DNA of 64,000 nucleotides from Bacteroidales bacterium (lineage in GTDB: Bacteria; Bacteroidota; Bacteroidia; Bacteroidales; UBA932), in contig JAFWOY010000015.1 in NCBI GenBank assembly GCA_017509755.1, positions 1 through 64,000 on the forward strand. The letters are read 5' to 3'. The notes under the pieces are model-generated. The model had not been told where the DNA came from and made no database searches. It was given only the letters and a program-made list of their open reading frames with translations. The translations under genes and the position numbers were made by a program. Shown here in pieces: positions 34,008 to 43,400 of this stretch. How positions within the stretch are numbered: position 1 is the stretch's first letter; each line of letters opens with the position of its first letter.

Positions 34008-36268
34008 ACACTTTCGATACGATCCGCATCCGCGGGGCGCGCGAAAACAACCTGCGCGACCTCTCGCTCGACATACCCAAATACAAGATCACGATCTTTA
34101 CCGGCGTCTCCGGCTCCGGAAAAAGTTCGCTGGTGATGGATACCATCGCGGCCAAAAGCCGCCGGGAACTCAACGACACCTTCCCTACCTTCGTCCAGCA
34201 GTATCTTCCGAAATACGGACGTCCGAAAGTCGATTCAATCGAAGGGCTTCCCATCGCCATCGTCATCGACCAGAAAAAGCCGGCGCAGAATTCCCGTTCC
34301 ACCGTCGGTACCTATACGGATATATACGCTTTGATACGCCTGCTCTTCTCGCGCGTGGGCAAACCGTTCGTGGGCTACTCCGACAGTTTCAGCTTCAACC
34401 ATCCGCAGGGCAGCTGCCCGCGCTGCGCCGGTCTGGGCGAAATCCGGGAACTCGACATCCACAAGCTCGTGGATTTCGACAAAAGTCTCAACGACGAGGA
34501 TACCATCCACTACATTGCCTTCGGCAAAGGCGGCTGGCGCTGGATCCGCTACGCCCGCAGCGGCCTGTTCGATCTCGACAAGAAGATCAAGGACTACACG
34601 CCTGAAGAACTCGACCTGTTCCTCAACAGCCCGCAGATCCGGCTGAAGAACCCGCCGGCCGGCTGGCCGAAGAGCGCGAAATACGAGGGCCTGATCCCGC
34701 GGATGTACCGCAGCATCATCAATTCGGAGGAGGGGCTGCTGCATGCGGCCGTCTTGAATCCGATGCTCACGATGGGCACCTGTCCGGATTGCGGCGGCAC
34801 AAGACTCAATCCCAAGGTCCTCAGCTGCAAGATCGAAGGGCTGAACATCGCGGAGGTATGCGCCATGTCCATCTCCCGGCTGAACGCCTGGATCCGGAGC
34901 CTGGGCAACCCGCTGGCCGTCGACCTGAAGGCCGCCATCGGGGAACGGCTTTCCGCCCTGGAGGAGATCGGCCTCGGCTACCTGTCGCTCAGCCGGCCGG
35001 TCGGCACGCTTTCGGGCGGCGAGGCCCAACGCTGCAAGATTGCGAAATATATCAACTCATCCCTGTCGGATGTGCTGTACATCCTGGACGAACCTAGTGT
35101 CGGGCTGCATCCCCGCGACATCGAGCGGCTGAAACGCTCGGTCCGCCGGCTGCGCGACCGGGGCAACACCGTCCTGCTGGTGGAGCACCATCCGGAGATG
35201 ATCCGCATCGCCGACCACATTGTGGACCTCGGCCCCGGACCGGGGATCGACGGCGGCCAGATCCTCTTCGAGGGTACGTTCGAGGCATTGCTCCGGAGTG
35301 ACACGGCTACAGGGCACCTCGTGGAGGAGCGGCTGCCTTTCAAGGAAGCGCCGCGAATCGGAAGCAAATCATTCTGCGTGGAGCACGCATCCTTGAACAA
35401 CCTGCGGGACCTCAGCATTGATTTTCCGCTGAGCGTTTTCGGCGTAGTGGCGGGCGTGGCCGGTTCCGGCAAAAGTTCGCTGATGGAGTGCTTCCGGCGG
35501 CAATATCCCGATCCTTCACAAGTCATCTATATCAGCCAGAAGAACATCGGGGTGAGCCTGCGTTCCACGCCCGGAACCTATATGGACGTGGCCGGTGACA
35601 TCCGCAAAGCGTTCGCACGGGCGCATAAGATGAAGGAAGCGTATTTTACCTTCAACGGAGCAGGCGCCTGCCCGGTCTGTGGGGGCAAAGGCGTCATCGT
35701 GTCGGAGATGGCGTTCATGGATGCGATCGAGACAACCTGCGAGGCCTGCGGCGGACTGCGCTACCGGGACGAGGCTTTGCGCTACACGCTCACAAGCCCT
35801 TCGACGGGCGAAACGCTGAACATCGCGCAGGCGATGGACCTGTCGGTCCGACTGGCTTCTGCCTTCTTTGCCGGAACCGTCATCGAACAAAAACTGCGGC
35901 CGCTGGTCGCCGTCGGCCTGCAATACCTGCACCTGAACCAGGCGCTCTCGACGCTTTCGGGCGGCGAACTCCAGCGTCTCAAACTGGCTTCCTATCTGGG
36001 CGAGGAAGGAAAGATATTCATCGTCGACGAGCCCACCGACGGCCTGCATATCAAGGATATCCGGCACATCATCCAACTATTTGACACGCTGGTGGAACGC
36101 GGCAATACGGTCTATATGATCGAGCACAACCTCGATGTCATCCGCAGCGCCGATTATCTTCTGGAACTCGGTCCGGGCGCTGGCGAGGAAGGAGGGCGTC
36201 TCCTCTACGCTGGCTCCCCCGCCGGCCTGCACAACTGTCCCGACTCCGTCACTGCCGGCTATTTATAA
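34004..36268 (+). CDS. UvrA-like ABC ATPase lacking the UvrB-binding domain
   Basis: The 754-residue protein has two ABC ATPase halves, with GVSGSGKSS at 34-42 and GVAGSGKSS in the second half. It has two LSGGE signatures, two Walker B strands (YILDEPSVGLHP, FIVDEPTDGLH) and the UvrA zinc motifs SCPRCAGLGE, CPVCGGKG and CEACGG. Canonical UvrA is about 940 residues. Here the region between the first P-loop and FSFNHPQGSCPRC runs straight through STVGTYTDIYALIRLLF, so the UvrB-binding domain is missing. Such UvrA2/DrrC-type paralogues have been linked to drug or antibiotic tolerance rather than classical excision repair. It is translationally coupled to the Lrp-type gene. Confidence 0.9.
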   Translation: MNTFDTIRIRGARENNLRDLSLDIPKYKITIFTGVSGSGKSSLVMDTIAAKSRRELNDTFPTFVQQYLPKYGRPKVDSIEGLPIAIVIDQKKPAQNSRSTVGTYTDIYALIRLLFSRVGKPFVGYSDSFSFNHPQGSCPRCAGLGEIRELDIHKLVDFDKSLNDEDTIHYIAFGKGGWRWIRYARSGLFDLDKKIKDYTPEELDLFLNSPQIRLKNPPAGWPKSAKYEGLIPRMYRSIINSEEGLLHAAVLNPMLTMGTCPDCGGTRLNPKVLSCKIEGLNIAEVCAMSISRLNAWIRSLGNPLAVDLKAAIGERLSALEEIGLGYLSLSRPVGTLSGGEAQRCKIAKYINSSLSDVLYILDEPSVGLHPRDIERLKRSVRRLRDRGNTVLLVEHHPEMIRIADHIVDLGPGPGIDGGQILFEGTFEALLRSDTATGHLVEERLPFKEAPRIGSKSFCVEHASLNNLRDLSIDFPLSVFGVVAGVAGSGKSSLMECFRRQYPDPSQVIYISQKNIGVSLRSTPGTYMDVAGDIRKAFARAHKMKEAYFTFNGAGACPVCGGKGVIVSEMAFMDAIETTCEACGGLRYRDEALRYTLTSPSTGETLNIAQAMDLSVRLASAFFAGTVIEQKLRPLVAVGLQYLHLNQALSTLSGGELQRLKLASYLGEEGKIFIVDEPTDGLHIKDIRHIIQLFDTLVERGNTVYMIEHNLDVIRSADYLLELGPGAGEEGGRLLYAGSPAGLHNCPDSVTAGYL

Positions 36269-36301
36269 GATGGACGCCCCTTGTGCCCGCCTGCCTGTCG
36301 C

Positions 36302-36537
36302 TTACAGGCGGACGCGTACTTGCTTCAGGGCCCATTCATACAGATCCGGCCGGACCGGATTGGCCGCACGCAGCGTTGCCACTCGGGACTCAGCAGCGGA
36401 ATGATATTTTCCGGAATGATCGCTATACCGCGGCTCATCTCCACGATCCGCAGCAAAACATCCACACGGCCGCCTCGAAATCTTCTGCCTCCTCCAGATC
36501 TTCTACAATGGCCTGCATCACTAGCCTTCCTCCTCAA
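36302..36537 (-). pseudogene. Remnant of a LysR-type regulator C-terminus
   Basis: On the minus strand the frame 36537-36325 reads LLRIVEMSRGIAIIPENIIPLLSPEWQRCVRPI, resembling the C-terminal effector domain of OxyR-like LysR proteins. After about 36360 the match seems to continue in another frame (NPVRPDLYEWALKQVRVRL, stop at 36302). A third frame upstream reads MQAIVEDLEEAEDFEAAVWM. No DNA-binding domain remains. Several shifts within 240 bp suggest a decayed gene fragment. Confidence 0.35.
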
Positions 36538-36555
36538 CGTCGCTATTCAAGCTGG

Positions 36556-37857
36556 TCAACGGGCAAGGCTGCTGAGCCAGTCGGCGAGCAGTTGGAGGAC
36601 TTTCGGGGAGATGGTTTCTTCGAGTTGGGAATATTCGGCGGCTTCGCCGGTCTGGCAGGTTTGGAAGAGATGGTTGACACCTTCGACGGGAACGATTTGT
36701 GACCGGGGTGAGGCCGGCAACCCCTTCCGGAGCGCATCGAGATTGACAGTACAATCGACCTGCGTGTCGCGGGTCCCGTTTAAGGCGAGGACCGGGCAGG
36801 AGATATCACCGAGCCGGTCGGACAGATCGAGGCTGACAAAAAACCGCAGATAAGGCGTTCCGAGTTGAGCCTGGACGGCAGCCAGGTTCTGCTGCAAGGC
36901 CGTCGGCAGGTCGAAACCGGCCGGGGAAGGCAGGGAACGGCCATCTTTGACTGCGTCGAAGGTTTCGGACAAAGCCTTGCAGTAACGATCAGTGGTAGCT
37001 TCATCGAGGCCGGCTGCCTGCAAAGCGTGCCGGTTCTGCGCCAGCAGAGTCTGGGCGCCCGACACGGCCATTCCGGCCAGACTCACGATGAAGTCGGCTT
37101 TCTTCTCCGCTGCAAGCATGAAGGCAATCGTGCCACCCTCGCTGTGGCCGATCACGCCCACACAGTCGAAGCGTTCGCGCAGCAAGGCAAGGCCGGCTGC
37201 GGCATCTTGCTTCAGGTCTTCCGTTGTCATGTGGATGACATCCCCGGTGGATTCCCCAAAGCCGCGGTCATCATAGCGCAGCGTAGCGATGCCTTGCCGG
37301 GCCAGATAGTCGGCAATCACGGCAAAAGGCTTGTGCTCGAACAAAGTTTCATCGCGGTCCTGCTGCCCGCTGCCGGTAACCAGCAGACAAACGGGCGTAG
37401 AACGGCTATAGTTTTCCGGCAAAACCAGTGTTCCGCGCAAGACCGCATCACCATTGGCGAAAGAGACTTCCTGGGCCGTATAAGGGAACGGCAACTGCGG
37501 CGTTTGCGGCCGCTTACGCACCGGCACGCCCTGGGTCAGCGTCATGGCGAACGACACACCGTGTTGCGTAAAAGTTCCGATGATCTTCTCGCCGAATTGA
37601 TAGCCTTCATAAAAGGCATTGATCGCGGGGATATCGATGCGGAGCGCGCCATGCGAGGTCTGCGACGCTTCAGCCGGAATTCCCTTGGCACCTTGATCCG
37701 GCACATCCAGCGTACAAGACTCACCAGATAAATTGAATACCAGTCTCAGTGAAACCCCTTGTACTTCCATCGTACCGGACCAGCTTCCCGAAGGAACCTG
37801 GGCTTGGCACAATGAAAAACAGGACAGGAGCAAGAGCGAAAAAAGGATCCGTTTCAT
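36556..37857 (-). CDS. Exported alpha/beta hydrolase with N-terminal beta domain
   Basis: The 433-residue protein has a signal peptide (ILFSLLLLSCFSLCQAQ), an N-terminal beta-rich domain of about 100 residues (SGSWSGTMEVQGVSLRLVF...) and an alpha/beta hydrolase domain from about residue 125. The nucleophile is Ser239 in GHSEGG, the acid lies in ALNGTRDTQV and the base in GVNHLFQ. This two-domain plan is common among Bacteroidota periplasmic esterases/peptidases of the S9/DUF3887 type. The substrate is unknown. It stands alone, divergent from the MBL-fold gene. Confidence 0.88.
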   Translation of the reverse strand: MKRILFSLLLLSCFSLCQAQVPSGSWSGTMEVQGVSLRLVFNLSGESCTLDVPDQGAKGIPAEASQTSHGALRIDIPAINAFYEGYQFGEKIIGTFTQHGVSFAMTLTQGVPVRKRPQTPQLPFPYTAQEVSFANGDAVLRGTLVLPENYSRSTPVCLLVTGSGQQDRDETLFEHKPFAVIADYLARQGIATLRYDDRGFGESTGDVIHMTTEDLKQDAAAGLALLRERFDCVGVIGHSEGGTIAFMLAAEKKADFIVSLAGMAVSGAQTLLAQNRHALQAAGLDEATTDRYCKALSETFDAVKDGRSLPSPAGFDLPTALQQNLAAVQAQLGTPYLRFFVSLDLSDRLGDISCPVLALNGTRDTQVDCTVNLDALRKGLPASPRSQIVPVEGVNHLFQTCQTGEAAEYSQLEETISPKVLQLLADWLSSLAR

Positions 37858-37879
37858 AGCCGTGTGTTTTTTGGTTATA

Positions 37880-37887
37880 CAAAATTA
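37880..37887 (-). promoter_or_regulatory. Putative -7 box TAATTTTG for the hydrolase
   Basis: TAATTTTG on the minus strand, 22 nt before the start at 37857, matches TAnnTTTG. Confidence 0.4.
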
Positions 37888-37926
37888 GTACAATCTGTCC
37901 AGTTTGCAAATCTGCAGCAGATACCT

Positions 37927-37962
37927 TATCTTTACACTATGAAGAAAACTTCGCTGTTTTGA
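37927..37962 (+). other. Promoter box followed by a 7-codon leader ORF (MKKTSLF)
   Basis: TATCTTTA (37927-37934) is followed after 4 nt by ATG (37939). The frame MKKTSLF stops at TGA 37960-37962, and the MBL-fold gene starts 18 nt later. The box-to-ATG distance equals that of the near-leaderless gene at 39469. This is either a leader peptide or the remains of an earlier start. Confidence 0.3.
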
Positions 37963-37980
37963 CTATTTGATACAAAGACC

Positions 37981-38763
37981 ATGATGAAAAAACTGCTCTT
38001 AGGGCTCGCTGCGGTAGCCGCCGTGAGTCTCACGCTGGGTTGCAAGCCCGCGAAAAAAGTCACCGTCGAACCGTCCTCCACAGTTTCTGAAGCCGGTTAC
38101 GAGGTGGAACGCTTCATCTCCGACAGCGGGAAGCCCGTCGATATCACCCTCATCAAACACGGCAGCCTTGCCATCGATTACGACGGAGTCTCCATCCAGA
38201 TCGACCCGGTCACGAAACATGGCAAGACAACCGACTATGCCACCCAGTTCCCCAAAGCCGATTTCATCCTCATCACCCACGAGCACGGCGACCACCTGGA
38301 TGCCGAGGCGATCGCTGCCCTGACCAAAGAGGGAACCTGCCTGCTGATGAACCAGCGCAGCCGTGACCAGTACGGCAGCGGAGAGGTTATCGGCAACGGG
38401 GAGAAAAAGCAGCTGACCGATGCCATCCTGCTCGAAGCGGTTCCCGCTTACAACAGCACCGAAGGCCGGGAGAACTTCCACCCGAAAGGCAACGGCAACG
38501 GCTATGTGCTGACCATCGACGGCCTGCGTATATACATCGCCGGCGACACGGAGGACATTCCCGAAATGGCGCAGCTGAAAGACATCGACGTGGCCTTCCT
38601 GCCCGTGAACCAGCCCTTCACGATGACCGTCGAGCAATGCGTGTCTGCCGCCAAGACCATCCAGCCGAAAGTGCTCATCCCCTATCATTTCAGCAACACA
38701 GACTTAAGTGCCCTTCCGGAACTGCTTCCGGGTATCGACGTGCGGCTCCGCCAAATGCAATAA
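37981..38763 (+). CDS. MBL-fold metal-dependent hydrolase, lipoprotein
   Basis: The 260-residue protein has a lipobox (SLTLGC, Cys21) and the metallo-beta-lactamase motif THEHGDHLD with metal ligands H100, H102, D104 and H105. Later ligands lie in YIAGDTED and YHFS. The domain resembles UPF0173/UlaG-like hydrolases. The substrate is unknown; export and lipidation suggest action at the periplasmic face of a membrane. The nitroreductase gene follows after 4 nt, so the two are co-transcribed. Confidence 0.88.
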   Translation: MMKKLLLGLAAVAAVSLTLGCKPAKKVTVEPSSTVSEAGYEVERFISDSGKPVDITLIKHGSLAIDYDGVSIQIDPVTKHGKTTDYATQFPKADFILITHEHGDHLDAEAIAALTKEGTCLLMNQRSRDQYGSGEVIGNGEKKQLTDAILLEAVPAYNSTEGRENFHPKGNGNGYVLTIDGLRIYIAGDTEDIPEMAQLKDIDVAFLPVNQPFTMTVEQCVSAAKTIQPKVLIPYHFSNTDLSALPELLPGIDVRLRQMQ

Positions 38764-38767
38764 AGCC

Positions 38768-39448
38768 ATGACCATCCAGGAAGCCATCGTGGCCCGGCAC
38801 TCCGTCCGCAAGTACACGGACCAGGCCATTGAGCCGGAGAAAATCGCAGCCCTGCAAGGCTGCATCGACGCCTGCAACGAAGAAGGCAGGCTGCACATCC
38901 AACTGGTGACCCAGGAGCCCAAAGCTTTCGCTGCCGGACTCTGGAAATACGGTTCTTTTTCTGGGGTGAAGAACTATCTGGTGATGGCCGCGACCAAGGA
39001 CAAAGGAGCGGAAGAACGAATCGGTTACTATGGCGAGAAAATCGTGCTTCTCGCCCAGACCCTCGGTCTCAACAGCTGCTGGGTCGGTCTTACCTACAAG
39101 ATAATCCCGGGTACATTCACCCTGGCTGAGGGAGAGACTGTCCATTGCGTCGTTGCCTTGGGCTACGGCCAGAACCAAGGAGTCCAGCACGCACTCAAGC
39201 CCATGGAGAAATTCTACGAAACCCCTGCAGGCCAACCCGCACCACAGTGGTTCCTCGACGGCATGATGGCAGCCCTGCTCGCCCCGACCGCCATCAACCA
39301 GCAGAAATTCAAATTCATCCTCCACGAAGACGGCGGCGTCGAAGCCCAAACCCTCTTCTCGATGGCCGGTTACACAACCATCGACCTGGGCATCGTCAAA
39401 TACCACTTCGAAACCGCCGCCGGCACCGCGAATTTCCACTGGAAATGA
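38768..39448 (+). CDS. Nitroreductase family protein (FMN-dependent)
   Basis: The 226-residue protein has the typical N-terminal RHSVRKYTDQAIEPEKI (FMN phosphate contact), a central YYGEKIVLLAQTLGLNSCWVGLTYK and a C-terminal TAINQQKFKFIL with FSMAGYTTIDLGIVKYHFE. Family members reduce nitro groups, quinones or flavins using NAD(P)H. The start at 38768 follows the MBL gene by 4 nt. Its stop lies just upstream of the promoter of the chelatase operon; a link to heme or flavin supply for that operon is speculative. Confidence 0.88.
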   Translation: MTIQEAIVARHSVRKYTDQAIEPEKIAALQGCIDACNEEGRLHIQLVTQEPKAFAAGLWKYGSFSGVKNYLVMAATKDKGAEERIGYYGEKIVLLAQTLGLNSCWVGLTYKIIPGTFTLAEGETVHCVVALGYGQNQGVQHALKPMEKFYETPAGQPAPQWFLDGMMAALLAPTAINQQKFKFILHEDGGVEAQTLFSMAGYTTIDLGIVKYHFETAAGTANFHWK

Positions 39449-39456
39449 ATAATCAT

Positions 39457-39464
39457 TACCTTTG
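39457..39464 (+). promoter_or_regulatory. -7 box TACCTTTG of the chelatase operon
   Basis: TACCTTTG ends 4 nt before the ATG at 39469. Transcription starting a few bases after the box would give a leaderless or nearly leaderless mRNA. Confidence 0.6.
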
Positions 39465-39468
39465 TGCC

Positions 39469-40410
39469 ATGATAAGACATTTCCTACTTTTTTTGGCACT
39501 TTGCGTGCTTGCCCTTCCCCTGGCCTACGGCCAAGAACATGATAATTTTGCCTGGAACGATCTGTTGGCAACGCTCCAGCCAGGCGACAAGGCAGCCCTG
39601 CTGCTGGTCCACTTCGGAACGACCTACGATGAGACCCGCGCCAAAACCATCGATGCCATCAACGCCAAAGCCGCGGAGGCCTTTCCGCAACTGGATGTGC
39701 GGGAAGCCTGGACCTCCCGCATCGTCATCCGCAAGTTGAAAGGACGCGGCATTGAGAAACAGACGCCGCTGGAAGCCCTACTCCGGCTGCGCGCCGAAGG
39801 CTACACGCACGTCGTGGTTCAGAGCACCACGCTGCTGGACGGCGCCGAGATGGAGTCACTGCGACGCGACGTGGCCAGCGTCGAGCCCTTCTTCAAAGAA
39901 ATCCGGGTAGGTACTCCCCTGCTCTATTCGGTTGAAGATTGCGCCAAAGTAGCCGATCTGCTGGCGGCCCGTCACGCAGCTGCGGCTGATCCCAAGAAGA
40001 AAGCCCATGTCGTCCTGGTAGGCCACGGCACCTATACACCCGCCACTGCCACTTACAGCCAGATGGACCATCTGCTCAAAGCCGCCGGCCATCCCCTTTT
40101 CCATGTCACGACGTTGGAAGGATACCCGACCTTCGAGACCGTCAAAGCCAGTCTCAAGGCAGCCGGTGCACGCAAAGTGACCCTCGTCCCCTTCCTTTTC
40201 GTGGCAGGCGACCATGCTACGAACGATATAGCCACCGACTGGAAAGAAGCACTCGAAGCCGAAGGCCTGCAAGTGGATTGCCGGCTGGAAGGGCTGGGTG
40301 AGATTCCGGAGATCCAGGACCTCTATCTCGACCACATCCGTTTCAGCCTGCACCACGCACCCGTGGACATCATGAAGAAGAAACAGGATTATGCTGCGGG
40401 GAAAGAATAG
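39469..40410 (+). CDS. cbiK: Exported CbiK-like sirohydrochlorin cobaltochelatase/tetrapyrrole chelatase
   Basis: The 313-residue protein has a signal peptide (MIRHFLLFLALCVLALPLAYGQ). The class II chelatase fold of CbiK carries the N-terminal LVHFGTTYDETRAKTIDAIN and the metal-binding histidine in VGHGTYTPATATYSQMDHLL. Cytoplasmic CbiK inserts Co2+ into sirohydrochlorin; periplasmic versions with signal peptides are known in Desulfovibrio. Here it heads a unit with hmuSTUV, overlapping hmuS by 20 nt. That context favours heme or another tetrapyrrole as substrate over B12 synthesis. A start at 39445 overlapping the nitroreductase stop is possible but breaks the clean signal peptide and lies upstream of the promoter box. 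Confidence 0.85.
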   Translation: MIRHFLLFLALCVLALPLAYGQEHDNFAWNDLLATLQPGDKAALLLVHFGTTYDETRAKTIDAINAKAAEAFPQLDVREAWTSRIVIRKLKGRGIEKQTPLEALLRLRAEGYTHVVVQSTTLLDGAEMESLRRDVASVEPFFKEIRVGTPLLYSVEDCAKVADLLAARHAAAADPKKKAHVVLVGHGTYTPATATYSQMDHLLKAAGHPLFHVTTLEGYPTFETVKASLKAAGARKVTLVPFLFVAGDHATNDIATDWKEALEAEGLQVDCRLEGLGEIPEIQDLYLDHIRFSLHHAPVDIMKKKQDYAAGKE

Positions 40411-43400
40411 TTCCCTCCTGCGCCGCATCTTTCTGAAATGCGCTGCCATCATCCTGCTGGTTGCAGCGTTTTGGCTGGTCTTTCTGCGTCCGACCCGCAT
40501 CCTGGTAGTCAATGCCACACTCGCCCAACAAGCTGACGTCGCCCTTAACAACGATTGCCGCCGGATCCGGTTGCGGTTTGAAGACGCCGACCAGGTGGCC
40601 GGTGAAAACGGCACGCTGCGCCGGACCGACGCCGTGGTCATTTTCAGCCGCGGCCTCTATCTCGACGACGCGCAGGTGGCCCGGCTTGAAAAAGCAGGTG
40701 ACAGAGGGCTGACCATTTTCACCAATACCCTGAACAACCAGCATGTCGATGTCCAGTGCAATTTGACAGAGGAACAGCGCCAGACACTGCTGGAATACTT
40801 CCGTAACCCGAGCCGGCACAATTACCGCAACGGACTGCGTTACCTGCGCCACATCGCCACCCCGCTCCGGGTCGGAGACCGGACCTGCGAGCCGCCCGTT
40901 CCTCTGCTCACCGATATGTATTACCACCGGGAATACGGCCAGTATTTCCCGGACCATGAAGCCCTGACGGCCTACCTGCGCGAAAAAGGACTTTACCACG
41001 AAGACGGGCCCGCCGTCCTGTTTATCTCCGGGCTGAATTTCCCCATGGAAGGGAATCGCGCCCATGTGGATACCCTGATCAGCCGGCTGACCGATGCCGG
41101 ATTCAATGTATATCCCCTCACAGCCGCAGGCGAAAAACGCCAGCAGATGATCCGCGCCCTGCATCCTGCGGCCGTCATTTATCTGCCGATGGGAAGGCTG
41201 GGAGATGACGATTTCATCCACTGGCTGCACACCGAGAACATTCCGCTTTTCAATCCCTTCCCGCTCATCCAGCCGCACAGCGAATGGATTGATCCGCTGC
41301 AGCCGGTCAGCAGCGGCACTCTCACCGCCCGCGTGGTGGTCCCCGAAATCGACGGCGGAATCGGCAACTTTTGCATCGCTACCCAGAACGAAAGCCCGGA
41401 CGGATTCTATCTCTATACACCGGAAAAAGAGCGCATCGATGCGTTCCTGGCGTTTTTCACCCGCACCATGGCACTGCGGGCCATGCCCAACCGCGACAAG
41501 CGCGTGGCCATCGGCTATTTCAAGTCTCCCGGCAAGGATGCGTTGCTGGCCAGTGGAATGGAGGTAATCCCTTCGCTGTACCGTTTTCTGTTGCGGCTGC
41601 GCAGGGAAGGGTACAATGTCAGCGGCCTGCCCGACAGCGAAGCCGCATTCGGGCGCCTGATCCATCAGGAAGGCAGTGTGATGGGATCTTATGCCCCGGG
41701 CGCGCAAGCTGAGTTTCTCCGGCATGCGCATCCTGTGTGGCTCAGCCGGGACCGTTATGAGCAGTGGGCCCGGGAGACTTTAGTGCCCGAGAAATACCAG
41801 GAAGTCGTCGAGCGCTACGGCCATGCGCCGGGCCATCTGCTGGTACGAGGCGACAGCCTGGCCGTGGCCTGCCTGCAGTTCGGCAACATATTGCTATTTC
41901 CGCAGCCTCGGCCCGCTTTGGGCGACGACGAATTCCGCCTCGTCCACGGGGCGGGTGTAGCACCGCCGCACAGTTACCTGGCACCGTATCTCTACCTGAA
42001 AAAAGGCTTCCGGGCCGACGTGCTGATCCATTTCGGTACGCATGGAAACCTGGAGTTCACACCTGGAAAGAATGTGGGACAGTCGCAGGCGGACTGGTCA
42101 GACGTACTGATCGGCAACCTGCCGCATTTCTATTACTATACGACCGGCAATGTGGGCGAGGGCATCATCGCCAAACGTCGCACGCACGCCACGCTGATCA
42201 CTTATCTCACACCCCCTTACGTGGAAAGTGGCATGCGGCAGCGCTACAGCTCCCTGCTGGACGCCATCCACCGGGCGCTGGCGGCCGGCGGTGCGGACGT
42301 TTCGCTCGGCCTGCGCATCAAACGCCAGGCCGTACAACTCGGCCTGCACCGCGACCTGGAACTCGATTCGACGCTGACTGTGCCCTTCACAACCGAAGAA
42401 CTCGAGCAACTCGACAACTTTGCCGAGGAAATCGCCGACGAGAAGGTCACCGGCGCCTATTATACGCTGGGACAGCCGTACAGTGAACGCGACCTGGTCA
42501 CCACGACCCTCGCCATCTGCGCCGACCCGCTCGCCTATGAAATGGCGCGGCAAGACCGGGATGCCGGACGCATCACGACCGTCCAATTGCAGGATCTTTC
42601 CTACCTGCAACACAACTACTTACCTGCGGCTCGCCGACAGATCACCGCACTGCTGCAACATCCCCCGAAAGACACGGCGGCCCTCGCACCGGCGCTGCGG
42701 CGGGCCCTCGCCTGCCGAAACGGCCTGGAAGCCGCTTCCCGCAATGAACTCGACGCCATGGTCCGTGCCTTGAATGGCGGAACCGTGTTCCCGGCGCCGG
42801 GCGGCGATCCGGTCCTCAACCCGAATGTCCTGCCGACAGGGCGCAATATGTACAGCATCAATGCCGAAGCCACCCCGAATTCCCAAGCGTGGGAAGACGG
42901 GAAACGGTTGGCCGAAGAGACGCTGCAACAGTATCTGGCGCAGCATGGAAACTATCCGCACAAAGTCAGCTATACTTTCTGGGCCGGCGAATTCATCGCC
43001 ACGGAAGGGGCGACGCTCGCCCAGGCTTTCTGGATGCTGGGCGTAGAGCCGCTGCGCGACCGCCAGGGGCGCGTCGTGGACCTGCGGCTGGTGCCGGGCG
43101 AAGAACTGGGCAGGCCGCGCATCAACGTATTGGTTCAGGTATCCGGACAGTTGCGCGATATAGCCGGTTCGCGGCTGCGGCTGCTTACCGATGCTGTCAA
43201 ACTGGCCGCTGAGGCACCTGAGGCGGGCGGATGGCCCAACTACGTGGCTTCCGGCACTCAAGCGCAGGAGAAGACCCTGCTGGAAAAGGGACTCTCACCC
43301 GCCCGGGCCCGCGAGTTGTCCACGATGCGGGTGTTCGGCCCGCTCAACAGCGGTTACAGCACGGGTATGCTCGGTTTTATCGAAAGCAGCGGCAGCTGGG

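Noticed and set aside
39445-39469. cbiK start at 39445 overlapping the nitroreductase stop
   Set aside because: An ATGA overlap exists, but it lies upstream of the TACCTTTG box and puts 8 polar residues before the signal peptide.
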